Assembly: GCA_964447405.1 (NCBI GenBank) | Contig: CAYUSP010000001.1 | Location: 806,001 to 870,000, forward strand | DNA from: JALNZF01 sp964447405 | GTDB taxonomy: Bacteria; Nitrospirota; UBA9217 | Direction: 5' to 3' | DNA length: 64,000 nt | Shown here: positions 35,422 through 44,208 of the stretch, piece by piece | How positions within the stretch are numbered: position 1 is the first letter of the stretch | How the letters are laid out: every line of letters starts with the position of its first letter | Made by a program: the position numbers and the translations under genes | The notes under the pieces: model-generated | Database searches by the model: none | Told to the model about the DNA's origin: nothing | Seen by the model: the letters and a program-made list of their open reading frames with translations, nothing else

Positions 35422-36068
35422 TTTGACAGTCTTTTCAGTTTATATCCTGTAAAGATCGACGTCAGGGTCCTGTCCTTATTTGCTATCGTGATGATGATGC
35501 TCATGTAGATGTGGACCGGGACAAAAACACAGATAAAAAACCACATGGCGAGAATGTGCCATATCCTCGAATAGGATTCTCCGCCCAGCATCCTGTTGAC
35601 CCACTGGAAACTGTCCGGGCACGATAGCAATCCGAACAATTTACCATGATACAGGGCACCACCGGTCAGGGCGGTGAATATGATCACTATCCCGACAAAT
35701 AGATACGTCAATGCCTGCAGCGGATTGTATTTCCGGTAGTCCTTGTGCGAGCCCTTGATGAAGAGGTAATAGCCGAGGATATCAGGTATGTTCTTCACAT
35801 TTTCGACGATCGCAAAGTCCTTCCAGTCGGCGTCAAAGGTCGAACGGAACGCCATATATACCCGCACGATTAGTCCAAGGATCAGCGCATACGCCGCAAT
35901 GAAGTGGAAGAACCGCATCCAGGCCATAATAAAGCTTTCAGGTCCGCCTGCTATGAAAGGCCAATGGATATACAAGCCCGTCAAGGTAAGCACGGCTATG
36001 GAGATCACCCTGGTCCAGTGTTCTATAATGTAGCCTAAGCTCCATTCCTTTATCAGTTCCTGCGCCAT
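35418..36068 (-). CDS. hyaC: Ni/Fe-hydrogenase b-type cytochrome subunit
   Basis: A 216-residue membrane protein with four hydrophobic segments at about 20-40, 57-77, 127-150 and 180-205. Candidate heme-ligating histidines are in IIEHWTR, LYIHWP, RFFHFIAA and IWHILAMW/PVHIYMS. It anchors the periplasmic hydrogenase dimer and passes electrons to quinone. It follows hyaB and precedes the maturation protease, the usual hyaABCD order. Confidence 0.92.
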   Translation of the reverse strand: MAQELIKEWSLGYIIEHWTRVISIAVLTLTGLYIHWPFIAGGPESFIMAWMRFFHFIAAYALILGLIVRVYMAFRSTFDADWKDFAIVENVKNIPDILGYYLFIKGSHKDYRKYNPLQALTYLFVGIVIIFTALTGGALYHGKLFGLLSCPDSFQWVNRMLGGESYSRIWHILAMWFFICVFVPVHIYMSIIITIANKDRTLTSIFTGYKLKRLSK

Positions 36069-36079
36069 AGTGTCCTCCC

Positions 36080-37672
36080 TTACGAGACCTTGAAGTCCAT
36101 AATGCGGTTGGAATCAGGATGGATCACATGCACCGTACAGGCAAGACACGGGTCAAAGGAATGCACGACGCGCATGATCTCAAGCGGCTTCTCCGCGTTA
36201 GCTACCGCAGTCCCGATAAGAGCATCTTCGATCGGCCCGCGCACTCCGTTATCGTCCCGAGGACAGACATTCCAGGTGGTGGGCACCACGCACTGGTAGT
36301 TCTTGATCTTCTTTCCTTCCACGTCGATCCAGTGTCCCAGAGCGCCGCGCGGCGCTTCCCATAGACCGATGCCCTGCGCTTTTTCAGGAATCTTGTAATC
36401 AGCGTACACGGCCGTATTGCCCTTTTTGATATTTTCGATGATATCGATGCCCCACTGATACATTGAGTCAGCGACCATTTTGCACTCCAGCGCACGTGCG
36501 GCTATTCTGCCGATGATGCCGAAAAGCACCTGCGGCTTCCCAGCATGGCCGATCTTGGCCAAGGTGTCATTGATCAGCTTCGTGGCCGTGGGCTGGCCGG
36601 AAGCGTAGGCAACGACCATGCGCGCCAGGGCACCAACCTCCATGGGCTTACCCTGCAGACGCGGTGCCTTGGCCCAGGTGTATTTCTTGTTTGGATCATA
36701 TTCCGTGTATTCCGGGTCGGTTACACCAATGGCCGGATTGAGCGGCTTCGAACCTTTATACCAGCTGTGGCTGGTATGCTCCATGACATCTTCCGCCTTG
36801 GCATCGTGCACCTTTGGGAAGTCGGAGGCGAAGATCGCACCCCGGGGCAACAGCCGCTTTTTCGGATCAAAAGACGCATCCTCGAACACTCCCCACGAGA
36901 GGAAGTTCGCCGGGCCTTTACCCACTCCCGCGGCGCCAAGGTAGAACGGCGCGATAGCCAGCAGATCGGCGATGAACACATTATCAATCCAATCCTGAAG
37001 TTCTTTTACCCTGAAGAGATAGTTTTTCAGGTCGTCCACAGTCGGTACATGCGTGACGCCTCCCGGAGGGCTCGTCATGGTCATCGGCATCCTGCCGCCG
37101 AAGAGTGCGCTCACCTGGGCCGCTTTTGCCTGCATCTCAAGCGCTTCCAGATAGTGGGCCACGGCAATAAGATTCACATCCGGGGGCAGTTTGTATGCCG
37201 GATGGCCCCAATAGGCGTTCGCAAACGGTCCGAGCTGGCCTGATTCGACAAAAGACTTTAGTTTGGCCTGCACCTTTTTCAAGGATGCTTCTTTGGGCTG
37301 CGCCTTCAGCGCTGAAACCACGTCAACATAATCCAGCGCGTTCAAGTGATAGAACCAGAGAATATGGGAATGCACAAACTGGGCGCCTTCAATGATGTTT
37401 CGAATAATGCGGCCGTTGTCCGGCACTTTTATTTTGAACGCATCATCCATGCTCATTGACGAGGTATGGCCGTGAGAGGTTGGACAAACACCGCATATCC
37501 GCTGTGTAATATGCCAGGCATCCCGCGGATCCCTGCCCTGCAGGATAATTTCAAATCCCCGAAACAGAGTCCCGGTCGTCCATGCGTCTTTGACCTTTCC
37601 GCCTTCGACCTCGACGTCGATCCTGAGGTGTCCTTCAATTCTGGTGAACGGATCTATGGTAATTCTGGCCAT
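36080..37672 (-). CDS. hyaB: Periplasmic [NiFe] hydrogenase large subunit
   Basis: A 530-residue catalytic subunit. The L1 motif is RICGVCPTSHGH at about 58-69, and the L2 motif DPCLACTVHV is followed by a 15-residue tail (VIHPDSNRIMDFKVS) that must be cleaved after the histidine, consistent with the adjacent hyaD. TRIEGHLRIDVEV near the N-terminus is the family start. It has no signal peptide and is exported with HyaA through Tat. The L1 sequence CPTSHGHTS differs from the common CTTVHALAS, so the group 1 subtype is uncertain. Confidence 0.92.
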   Translation of the reverse strand: MARITIDPFTRIEGHLRIDVEVEGGKVKDAWTTGTLFRGFEIILQGRDPRDAWHITQRICGVCPTSHGHTSSMSMDDAFKIKVPDNGRIIRNIIEGAQFVHSHILWFYHLNALDYVDVVSALKAQPKEASLKKVQAKLKSFVESGQLGPFANAYWGHPAYKLPPDVNLIAVAHYLEALEMQAKAAQVSALFGGRMPMTMTSPPGGVTHVPTVDDLKNYLFRVKELQDWIDNVFIADLLAIAPFYLGAAGVGKGPANFLSWGVFEDASFDPKKRLLPRGAIFASDFPKVHDAKAEDVMEHTSHSWYKGSKPLNPAIGVTDPEYTEYDPNKKYTWAKAPRLQGKPMEVGALARMVVAYASGQPTATKLINDTLAKIGHAGKPQVLFGIIGRIAARALECKMVADSMYQWGIDIIENIKKGNTAVYADYKIPEKAQGIGLWEAPRGALGHWIDVEGKKIKNYQCVVPTTWNVCPRDDNGVRGPIEDALIGTAVANAEKPLEIMRVVHSFDPCLACTVHVIHPDSNRIMDFKVS

Positions 37673-38781
37673 TATTTTTTACCTCCGTCTTTTTCTTTTG
37701 TCCGTCCCGAAGCCGAGGTGGTCACTGCATGGACGGCAATGCCTGCTGCCGTTGCAACAGCCGCAATCGCACCAAGTTTATCCGCGCCAGCTTCGACGCC
37801 GCCCATTCCGGGAATCTTGACGCCGGGCAGCCGCTCATAGAATCCTGCGAACTTATCAGTCCAGCCCCGCTCCGCGCATCCGATGCAAGGCCCACCTGCC
37901 TTGATGCACCAGCTGGTCCTGTCGTTGTACTGGATTTTCGGGCAAGCCGACCAGGTCATGGGACCTTTGCAGCCCATCTTGTATAAACAATAATCAAGAG
38001 ATTCTTCTTTTGACCCGAACTTTTCCACGAATCTGCCGGCATCAAAATGGGCTCTCCGTTCACAATTATCATGAATTGTCTGGCCATAGAACATAAGAGG
38101 TCTTCCCTGGCTGTCCAGATCCGGTATTTTTCCAAGCAGGAGGAAGTTTACCACCACCCCCACGAGATATTGCGGATTTACCGGGCAGAGATCCAGGTTA
38201 ACCAGAGGCTTATTGAGGCCGACACGTTTAAGCGCCTCTGCAGTTCCAATGATCTGGGAAGGATTAGGTTTGGCAGCAGGCACGCCGCCGTCAGTGGCAC
38301 AACTGCCTATGGCAAGAATCGCGATAGCGGGCGCCGCACTCAATTTGAAGACCTCGAGCATGTCCTTGTTGCCGATCATGCCGTGGCCTTTCTTCGTGGG
38401 GATTCCGCCTTCAACGATCAGGATGTACCCGCCGTCTTTCCGGGACTTTTCTAGAATCTCTTCGCACTGCTTGCCCACAGCAGCCATGATCGTCTCATTG
38501 TAATCAACACTCAGAATATCAAGAATCACCTGGGCAGGACTTGGGTAGGTTGCCTTGATAAAGGCCTCGGTGCATCCAGAATCGGATGCGAAATTGAGCC
38601 AAATGACCGGTTGTCTCTTGGATGCTTTTTCCAACGCTGCTGCGATTTTAGGGATGAATGCTTCAGAAAGGCCAAGCAGGGCGGCGGTTGCACCACAGTA
38701 TTTCAGAAAATCTCTTCGTTTGATACCACGGAATTCCAGCGCATCGAGAAACTGTTTACTCACTTCGTCTTTTTTCTCCAT
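37672..38781 (-). CDS. hyaA: Periplasmic [NiFe] hydrogenase small subunit with unusual cluster ligands
   Basis: A 369-residue Tat-exported subunit (RRDFLK at 22-27) with a C-terminal hydrophobic anchor at about 335-353. Ligands by position: proximal cluster Asp67, Cys70, Cys161, Cys199; distal His237, Cys240, Cys265, Cys271; medial Cys280, Cys299, Cys302 plus an extra Cys292. Asp67 stands where nearly all families have Cys (WLNFASDSGCTE against the usual WIxxxECTGCTE). Cys292 replaces the medial-cluster proline (SWCIKAGGPC against NWPxxAGHPC). The pattern matches the 1Asp-3Cys proximal cluster and three 4Fe-4S clusters known from actinobacterial-type group 1h enzymes. It overlaps hyaB by 1 bp. 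Confidence 0.92.
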   Translation of the reverse strand: MEKKDEVSKQFLDALEFRGIKRRDFLKYCGATAALLGLSEAFIPKIAAALEKASKRQPVIWLNFASDSGCTEAFIKATYPSPAQVILDILSVDYNETIMAAVGKQCEEILEKSRKDGGYILIVEGGIPTKKGHGMIGNKDMLEVFKLSAAPAIAILAIGSCATDGGVPAAKPNPSQIIGTAEALKRVGLNKPLVNLDLCPVNPQYLVGVVVNFLLLGKIPDLDSQGRPLMFYGQTIHDNCERRAHFDAGRFVEKFGSKEESLDYCLYKMGCKGPMTWSACPKIQYNDRTSWCIKAGGPCIGCAERGWTDKFAGFYERLPGVKIPGMGGVEAGADKLGAIAAVATAAGIAVHAVTTSASGRTKEKDGGKK

Positions 38782-38985
38782 ATTGATTCCTCCTAAAAAA
38801 GGTGAATTCGCGAGAGAAACGTGATGCTTGATAGAGTTGGTAGAGAGGGAGATACTTCTGACAAGTCGCTGCTATTAATTTTTTTTATCGATGGATAAAC
38901 TATACCTGCTTATTAATTATTGTCAAGTAACAATGTTACCTTTTGTATCATTTTTAAGTTTATAGTTCTTTTGTGAACTGTAATT
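38782..38985. promoter_or_regulatory. Upstream region of the hya operon
   Basis: A 204-bp gap, convergent side to the MipA-like gene and promoter side for hyaA (AGGAGG before its start). It contains the palindrome GTAACAATGTTAC (38927-38939) in an AT-rich stretch, a possible operator. No sigma-54 site is seen. Confidence 0.35.
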
Positions 38986-39825
38986 TTAGAGCGATGCACG
39001 CACTAGTGTTGTTGATTGCCCGAATACCCACACAATTCCGAAACCAGCCATCACTGCGTGGCTGGTCTTCACCAGTGGACTTCGCTCGAAAACCGCGCCT
39101 GTCAGGTTGTCATAGCGAACAAAAGATCCGAACCACCAATGATCATATCGTTTGCTCAATGCGAGTACCAGGAAGGCGCCGCTGTATCCGCTCCCGGCAT
39201 CGTACGCTTCGCGAATGCCTGGTACAGCATACATCGTCGAGACACGATAGTAATAATCGTTAAAGCGTTCCGTGGCAAAAACCGGACCGAAGGCGAAGCC
39301 AATATTCCACCCTCCTCCAGGGCCGATATCGATAAAATCAATATTGATGTATGGATTTGATACAAAACCGATTCCGCGTATTCGGGAGAGGTCAGTTGCG
39401 AGCGCGGCACGTACGGGAAAACGAAACTGCGCCGCCATATTGGCAGCGCAGTCTTTAACCAGACACCATTCAAGCACAGGGCCGAACTGAATCATCGGAT
39501 CAAGATCGGGCATGCCGAAGCGCGCACTGTTTCTACCGCTGCTTACTGGTACGCCGGCATCAAGGCTTATGTCAAGTTCAATGCGTTCCGACTGGAATAG
39601 GCGACCATAAACACCCTTTCTATCGGATCGGATCATTTCGCCGCGATAGATGAGATACGGCAGCGGTAGAATATATCCGTGCTGCTCATTTGAGCCCCGG
39701 TAATCCGGTATGGTAAGCCCGGTAAATCCAATGCCCGCTTCCCAGAGCGGCAGTTCCTCCGGAATGCTGATTGAGGGCAATAAAACGAACACCATGCCAA
39801 CCAGAAGAGCGAGCAACTGTTTCAT
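38986..39825 (-). CDS. MipA/OmpV family outer-membrane protein
   Basis: A 279-residue exported protein with signal peptide 1-22 and the family pattern WEAGIGFTGLTIPDYRGS, ILPLPYLIYRGE, ending in a C-terminal barrel strand (STTLVRASL). MipA was described as a scaffold for murein synthase and MltA; OmpV-like members act as outer-membrane barrels. Its gene ends 4 bp after the cytochrome c stop region on the same strand, so the two may be co-transcribed. The role here is unknown. Confidence 0.8.
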   Translation of the reverse strand: MKQLLALLVGMVFVLLPSISIPEELPLWEAGIGFTGLTIPDYRGSNEQHGYILPLPYLIYRGEMIRSDRKGVYGRLFQSERIELDISLDAGVPVSSGRNSARFGMPDLDPMIQFGPVLEWCLVKDCAANMAAQFRFPVRAALATDLSRIRGIGFVSNPYINIDFIDIGPGGGWNIGFAFGPVFATERFNDYYYRVSTMYAVPGIREAYDAGSGYSGAFLVLALSKRYDHWWFGSFVRYDNLTGAVFERSPLVKTSHAVMAGFGIVWVFGQSTTLVRASL

Positions 39826-39829
39826 ACGG

Positions 39830-40159
39830 CTATTTAAAGGTCATGATGATGTATTTTGCAATTTCTGTTGCATCTTTATCAGAGAGCATTTTTTCATTGA
39901 ATTTCGTCATTCCCGGTCCGGGCTTTCGCATGTTTTGTACAATATCGGCTTCAGTAAGTATTTTATTCGTTTCCCGGTCCTTTTTAGTGAGCGTCTTCTT
40001 GGGATTCACGATATTTCCGCCATTAGGATGACACATCGCACACAATTCCTTGAATTTTGCCTCTCCAGGGACCTTGGTAGCCGTGTTTTTCGCGAACACA
40101 ACGGTTCCCAAGCATCCGATGAGAGCTGCGACACCGACACCAGCCATCATTTTTTTCAT
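39830..40159 (-). CDS. Monoheme c-type cytochrome, exported
   Basis: A 109-residue protein: signal peptide MKKMMAGVGVAALIGCLG to FA, then one heme site CAMCH at about residue 42 with NGGNIVNPKKTL, and a distal Met in KPGPGMTKF as sixth ligand. The pattern is that of cytochrome c6/c553-type carriers. AAGGAG seven bases before the ATG at 40159 fixes the start; the frame is open for 45 codons upstream without a start-like site. A small periplasmic electron carrier near a periplasmic hydrogenase is suggestive of, but not proof for, a functional link. Confidence 0.87.
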   Translation of the reverse strand: MKKMMAGVGVAALIGCLGTVVFAKNTATKVPGEAKFKELCAMCHPNGGNIVNPKKTLTKKDRETNKILTEADIVQNMRKPGPGMTKFNEKMLSDKDATEIAKYIIMTFK

Positions 40160-40298
40160 GACCTTCTCCTTTATGCAAGATCTCTTTTCAGAATGTACCT
40201 TTGATTGATTATAGCCGAAAATCAGACGGACGCAACGGGGAAATGATATTTGAACCTGAAGATATTTACTTTCGGTGTCACAGCATCCAAGCAAACTA

Positions 40299-41159
40299 TC
40301 AGGTTCGAGATTTGATTCGTGAGTGTATGACCAAATAGCCTGATACGAGAATCAGCCCTCCGCCTATAAGAGCGGTTAATGACGGCTGTTCAGCAAGAAA
40401 AAAGAATGCAAGAGGGATCGCTGCAAGAGGCTCCATATAGCCCAGGATGGCTGCATGCTGGGCAAGGACCTTTCGAAGTGCAGTGAAGTAGAGCAGCGGT
40501 GCTAGCGTGGAATGTAATACACCTGTCACCAGGAGCAGCAGTGCCGCGGATTGCTTTACATGATGGTCGATTGACAAGGCGGCAGGTGCTGTGCACAGCG
40601 TCGTTATCCAAAGAAGTAAGACTATTGCCTTGTGATGTATGAGCAGCTGACTTGTTTTTCTAGTGAAAATGATGATAAATGCATAGGCCAGGCCTGAAGC
40701 AAGACCAGCAATGATCCCGGCTGTGTCAGCGTTTCCGAGCCTGATACCGCCTCCTGAAATCATGATCAGGAACATTCCGGATACGGCGATCGGCAGCGAC
40801 CAGATCGTGATTTTATCGATACGCTCACCGATGAGAATCGGTGCGAGGAGGGCAACGAAAAGCGGGGCCGTATAGTGAGTAAAAACCGCATTTGAAATGG
40901 TGGTATGCGCGAGTGAGTAGAAGTAGGATATATTGTTCGCGATGGAAGCGCCGGCGAGCAGGGCAAAAAGGCGCCATGACTTCCCGGCACCCGCCAGATC
41001 GAGTTCCCCCCGCACTTTCAGAACAGCGGGCACGGTGACGCTCGCGATCAGGGAAGTATAGAAAAGCACGACAACAGCAGGAAGCGCCAGCCAGCGGATT
41101 ATCAGGCCCCAGGTGCTCCAGATCAGCATGGCTGCAATAATTTGAAGGTAGGGTTTCAT
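40299..41159 (-). CDS. EamA/DMT-superfamily transporter
   Basis: A 286-residue membrane protein with ten hydrophobic helices in two EamA repeats (first YLQIIAAMLIWSTWGLIIRW; second ADTAGIIAGLASGLAYAFIII). The end of the second repeat has the typical EPLAAIPLAFFFLAEQPS. DMT permeases export amino acids or metabolites; the substrate is not predictable. The ATG at 41159 is preferred to the TTG four codons earlier. The sequence before it is a heptamer array rather than a clear ribosome site. Confidence 0.85.
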   Translation of the reverse strand: MKPYLQIIAAMLIWSTWGLIIRWLALPAVVVLFYTSLIASVTVPAVLKVRGELDLAGAGKSWRLFALLAGASIANNISYFYSLAHTTISNAVFTHYTAPLFVALLAPILIGERIDKITIWSLPIAVSGMFLIMISGGGIRLGNADTAGIIAGLASGLAYAFIIIFTRKTSQLLIHHKAIVLLLWITTLCTAPAALSIDHHVKQSAALLLLVTGVLHSTLAPLLYFTALRKVLAQHAAILGYMEPLAAIPLAFFFLAEQPSLTALIGGGLILVSGYLVIHSRIKSRT

Positions 41160-41163
41160 AGAA

Positions 41164-41265
41164 AGGGGCAAGAGTCATGGGTCAAGAATGCCGGAAACAA
41201 AGAAGCAATACCACAACGCCCTTTGTAAGATTTACCTGGCCCTGGCACCTTGACCCCTGCCCCTC
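41164..41265. repeat. Facing heptamer arrays (GGGGCAA / CCTTGAC type) between eamA and ahcY
   Basis: GGGGCAA, GAGTCAT, GGGTCAA, GAATGCC at 41164-41191 faces CCCTGGC, ACCTTGA, CCCCTGC, CCCTCGA at about 41239-41266. Both have period 7 and are in opposite orientation, so they can pair. They fill the 111-bp gap and end 5 bp before the ahcY stop. Confidence 0.75.
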
Positions 41266-41270
41266 GATTC

Positions 41271-42680
41271 TTAGTAGCGGTAGTGTTCCGACTTGTAAGG
41301 ACCTTGCTTCGGCACATTGATGTAAGCGGCCTGCTGGTCGGTCAGCTCGGACAGTTGCGCATTCAGCGTCTTCAGCTGTAAACGCGCGACCTTTTCATCA
41401 AGGTGTTTGGGCAGCGTATATACACCAATCGGATATTTGTTGGAACCCTTCACGGATTCCGTCCACAGCTCGATCTGCGCAATGGTCTGGTTGGCGAAGG
41501 AAGAGCTCATCACGTAGGAGGGATGACCGGTGCCACAACCCAGGTTCACCAGACGCCCCTTGGCCAGCAGGATGATGCGCTTGTTGTCAGGGAAAATGAT
41601 GTGATCGACCTGCGGCTTGATTTCTTCCCACTTGTACTTTTCCAGCGAGGCAACATCGATCTCGTTGTCGAAGTGGCCGATATTGCACACGATGGCGTTA
41701 TTTTTCATCTTCTTCATGTGGTCGTGCGTGATAACGTGGAAGTTGCCGGTGCAGGTCACAAATATATCGGCCTTGTCAGCGGCATATTCCATGGTCACTA
41801 CGCGGTAGCCTTCCATCGCGGCTTGCAGCGCGCAAATCGGGTCGATTTCGGTCACCCACACCTGCGCCGACAATGCCCGCATGGCCTGTGCCGAGCCTTT
41901 GCCCACATCGCCGTAACCACAAATAAGTGCGATCTTTCCCGCGATCATCACATCGGTGGCGCGTTTGACGCCATCCACCAGCGATTCGCGGCAGCCGTAC
42001 AAATTGTCGAACTTGGATTTGGTGACGGAATCGTTCACGTTGATTCCGGGGAATTTCAGTTCGCCGCGTTCATGCATCTGGTACAAACGGTGCACGCCGG
42101 TGGTGGTCTCTTCGGTCACGCCCTTGATCTTGGACAGGCGGGTGGAATACCATGTCTTGTCGGTCGCCAGCTTGGCCTTGATCGAAGCGAATAGGATGGT
42201 CTCTTCTTCGGAAGTCGGCTTGCCGATTACGGATGCGTCCTTCTCGGCGCGGGCGCCCAGGTGCAGCAGCAGCGTGGCATCGCCGCCGTCGTCCAGGATC
42301 ATGTTGGAATAGCCGCCATCCGCCCATTCGAAGATGCGGTGCGTGTAATCCCAGTAATCGATAAGCGATTCGCCCTTGACCGCGAACACCGGCGTGCCGC
42401 CCGCGGCGATAGCTGCTGCAGCGTGATCCTGGGTTGAGAAGATATTGCACGAAGCCCAGCGGACTTCCGCACCGAGGGCCTTCAGCGTCTCGATCAGCAC
42501 AGCGGTCTGGATGGTCATGTGCAAACTGCCGGTGATACGCGCGCCTTTCAGCGGCTGGCTCTTGGCGAATTCTGCGCGGATTGCCATCAGACCGGGCATT
42601 TCGGTTTCGGCGATGGCGATTTCTTTGCGGCCCCACAAGGCCAGATTGATGTCAGCGACTACGTAATCTTTAGTAGACAT
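41271..42680 (-). CDS. ahcY: Adenosylhomocysteinase
   Basis: A 469-residue SAH hydrolase that splits S-adenosylhomocysteine to adenosine and homocysteine. Family blocks: GSLHMTIQTAVLIETL, NIFSTQDHAAAAIA, DDGGDATLLLH, NAD site ICGYGDVGKGSAQA, and the C-terminal KSEHYRY that completes the partner's NAD site. The sequence, including the insertion after residue 150 typical of the long form, is close to betaproteobacterial AhcY as I know it. The start at 42680 has GGGAGGAG in front. It lies under a SAH riboswitch and is flanked by repeats, consistent with acquisition. Confidence 0.95.
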   Translation of the reverse strand: MSTKDYVVADINLALWGRKEIAIAETEMPGLMAIRAEFAKSQPLKGARITGSLHMTIQTAVLIETLKALGAEVRWASCNIFSTQDHAAAAIAAGGTPVFAVKGESLIDYWDYTHRIFEWADGGYSNMILDDGGDATLLLHLGARAEKDASVIGKPTSEEETILFASIKAKLATDKTWYSTRLSKIKGVTEETTTGVHRLYQMHERGELKFPGINVNDSVTKSKFDNLYGCRESLVDGVKRATDVMIAGKIALICGYGDVGKGSAQAMRALSAQVWVTEIDPICALQAAMEGYRVVTMEYAADKADIFVTCTGNFHVITHDHMKKMKNNAIVCNIGHFDNEIDVASLEKYKWEEIKPQVDHIIFPDNKRIILLAKGRLVNLGCGTGHPSYVMSSSFANQTIAQIELWTESVKGSNKYPIGVYTLPKHLDEKVARLQLKTLNAQLSELTDQQAAYINVPKQGPYKSEHYRY

Positions 42681-42708
42681 AAAGCTCCTCCCATTCAGGT
42701 TAGTGAAT

Positions 42709-42790
42709 AGGCGCCGTTGCTCCAGATGATCCATCCCATCGAGCCTGACAGACCCACCTTGCGGTGACTGCTGCAGCGCCCCTCGACAGA
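42709..42790 (-). promoter_or_regulatory. S-adenosylhomocysteine (SAH) riboswitch
   Basis: On the minus strand, just before ahcY, the conserved SAH aptamer core is present: GAGGGGCGCTGCA, a variable stem, CAGGCTCGATGG, then GCAACGGCGCC, which pairs with the GGCGCT segment to close the pseudoknot. It ends about 28 nt before the ahcY start. The known class turns ahcY on when SAH accumulates. No terminator lies between aptamer and gene, so control is probably at translation or by RBS exposure. Confidence 0.88.
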
Positions 42791-42802
42791 GCGGGGTAAC
42801 AC

Positions 42803-42838
42803 AATGGTGGGGCAGCCACACAGGGCTGCCCCACCATT
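42803..42838. terminator. Strong hairpin between metK and ahcY
   Basis: AATGGTGGGGCAGCC (42803-42817) and its exact complement (42824-42838) form a 15-bp stem with a six-base loop. No T-run follows on the minus strand, so it may act as an mRNA 3'-end stabiliser or imperfect terminator after metK, just upstream of the riboswitch. Confidence 0.5.
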
Positions 42839-42901
42839 GATATTCATTCTTCCTTAACGCATGGTCTGGACCATCGTCGATCCAGACATCGCGATCAGTT
42901 C

Positions 42902-44065
42902 TTACTTCAAACCAGCTTCTTTCCTCAGCTTCGCTGCCTTGTCCGTCTTCTCCCAGGTAAACTCGGCCTCATGCCTGCCGAAGTGTCCGTATGCAGCCGT
43001 CTTCCGGTAAATGGGCCTTCTGAGATTGAGCGTTTTTATGATGCCTTTCGGCGTCATGTCGAAATTATTTCTGATGATCTTCACCAGTTTGTCATGTTCC
43101 ACGTCGCTCGTGCCGAAATCATCCACGTGAATGGATACCGGGTCCGGCACTCCTATGGCATAGGCAAGCTGGACCTCGCACTCCGTGGCAATGCCAGAAG
43201 CCACGATATTCTTGGCAACATAGCGTGCCATGTAGGAAGCTGAGCGGTCGACCTTGGACGGGTCCTTGCCCGAGAAGCATCCGCCGCCGTGGCTGCCGAC
43301 GCCGCCGTAGGTGTCGACAATGATCTTGCGGCCCGTAAGGCCTGTATCGCCCATGGGACCGCCTGTGACGAACCTGCCCGTCGGATTGATGTGATAGACG
43401 ATGGTCTTCTCGTCCAGGAGCTTCTTCGGAAGCACCGGCAGGATGACCTTCTCGATGATGTCCTTGCGCAGCTTCTTGAGTTCCACATCAGGGCTGTGCT
43501 GCGATGAAACCACGATGGTGTGAAGCCGATAGGGCTTGCCGTCCCGGTATTCGATGGTAACCTGTGATTTACCATCCGGCCTGAGATAGGGAAGGATCTC
43601 CTTTTTGCGGACTTCCGCTAGCTTGCGCGTAAGCTTGTGTGCAAGCATGATGGTCATGGGCATGAGTTCCGGCGTTTCATCGCAGGCATAGCCGAACATA
43701 AGGCCCTGGTCGCCAGCACCACCCGTATCGACACCCATCGCGATGTCAGGCGACTGGGAATGAACGGACGTAATGACTGCGCAGGTCTCGGAATCGAACC
43801 CGTATTTTGCGCGGGTATAACCGATTTCCTTGATCGTCTGCCGGACGATGTCCGGAATCTCCACATATCCCTTTGTGGTGATCTCCCCTGCTACCATGGC
43901 AAGTCCCGTGGTCAGGAGCGTTTCGCACGCAACGCGGCTCATCGGGTCCTGCGCCAGAAGCGCATCAAGGACCGCATCCGATATCTGGTCGGCTATCTTG
44001 TCTGGATGACCTTCGGTAACCGATTCCGATGTAAAAAGGTAGTTTCTGCTGCAACTCGTACTCAT
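42902..44065 (-). CDS. metK: S-adenosylmethionine synthetase
   Basis: A 387-residue SAM synthase with FTSESVTEGHPDKIADQISD at the N-terminus, the hexapeptide GAGDQG (in DTGGAGDQGLMFGYA), the P-loop-like GGGCFSGKDPSKVDRS and a C-terminal HFGRHEAEFTWEKTDKA. It makes SAM from methionine and ATP. The start at 44065 is supported by GGGAGG. With ahcY downstream on the same strand it gives the SAM-cycle pair, though ahcY has its own riboswitch and appears to be of foreign origin. Confidence 0.95.
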   Translation of the reverse strand: MSTSCSRNYLFTSESVTEGHPDKIADQISDAVLDALLAQDPMSRVACETLLTTGLAMVAGEITTKGYVEIPDIVRQTIKEIGYTRAKYGFDSETCAVITSVHSQSPDIAMGVDTGGAGDQGLMFGYACDETPELMPMTIMLAHKLTRKLAEVRKKEILPYLRPDGKSQVTIEYRDGKPYRLHTIVVSSQHSPDVELKKLRKDIIEKVILPVLPKKLLDEKTIVYHINPTGRFVTGGPMGDTGLTGRKIIVDTYGGVGSHGGGCFSGKDPSKVDRSASYMARYVAKNIVASGIATECEVQLAYAIGVPDPVSIHVDDFGTSDVEHDKLVKIIRNNFDMTPKGIIKTLNLRRPIYRKTAAYGHFGRHEAEFTWEKTDKAAKLRKEAGLK

Positions 44066-44208
44066 GGTTTTCCTCCCGGATTTAAGTGACCTTCTCAAGG
44101 TCTGCTTTTATAACATACACATTGTTTTTGTCAAGCAAATAGTACTCTGGATGCGAATCGCACTACAGCTGAAGGGCATTATACAGCTGGATGGCTGATA
44201 GTATCGCT

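Noticed and set aside
36545..37243. Plus-strand open frame of 232 codons opposite hyaB
   Set aside because: It lies wholly within the hydrogenase large-subunit gene, has no ribosome site and no recognisable family.
38782..38985. Sigma-54 promoter before the hydrogenase operon
   Set aside because: No TGGCAC-N5-TTGC pattern could be found on the minus strand.
42681..42821. 47-residue upstream extension of ahcY
   Set aside because: It would be translated from the SAH riboswitch; the ATG at 42680 has a strong ribosome site.
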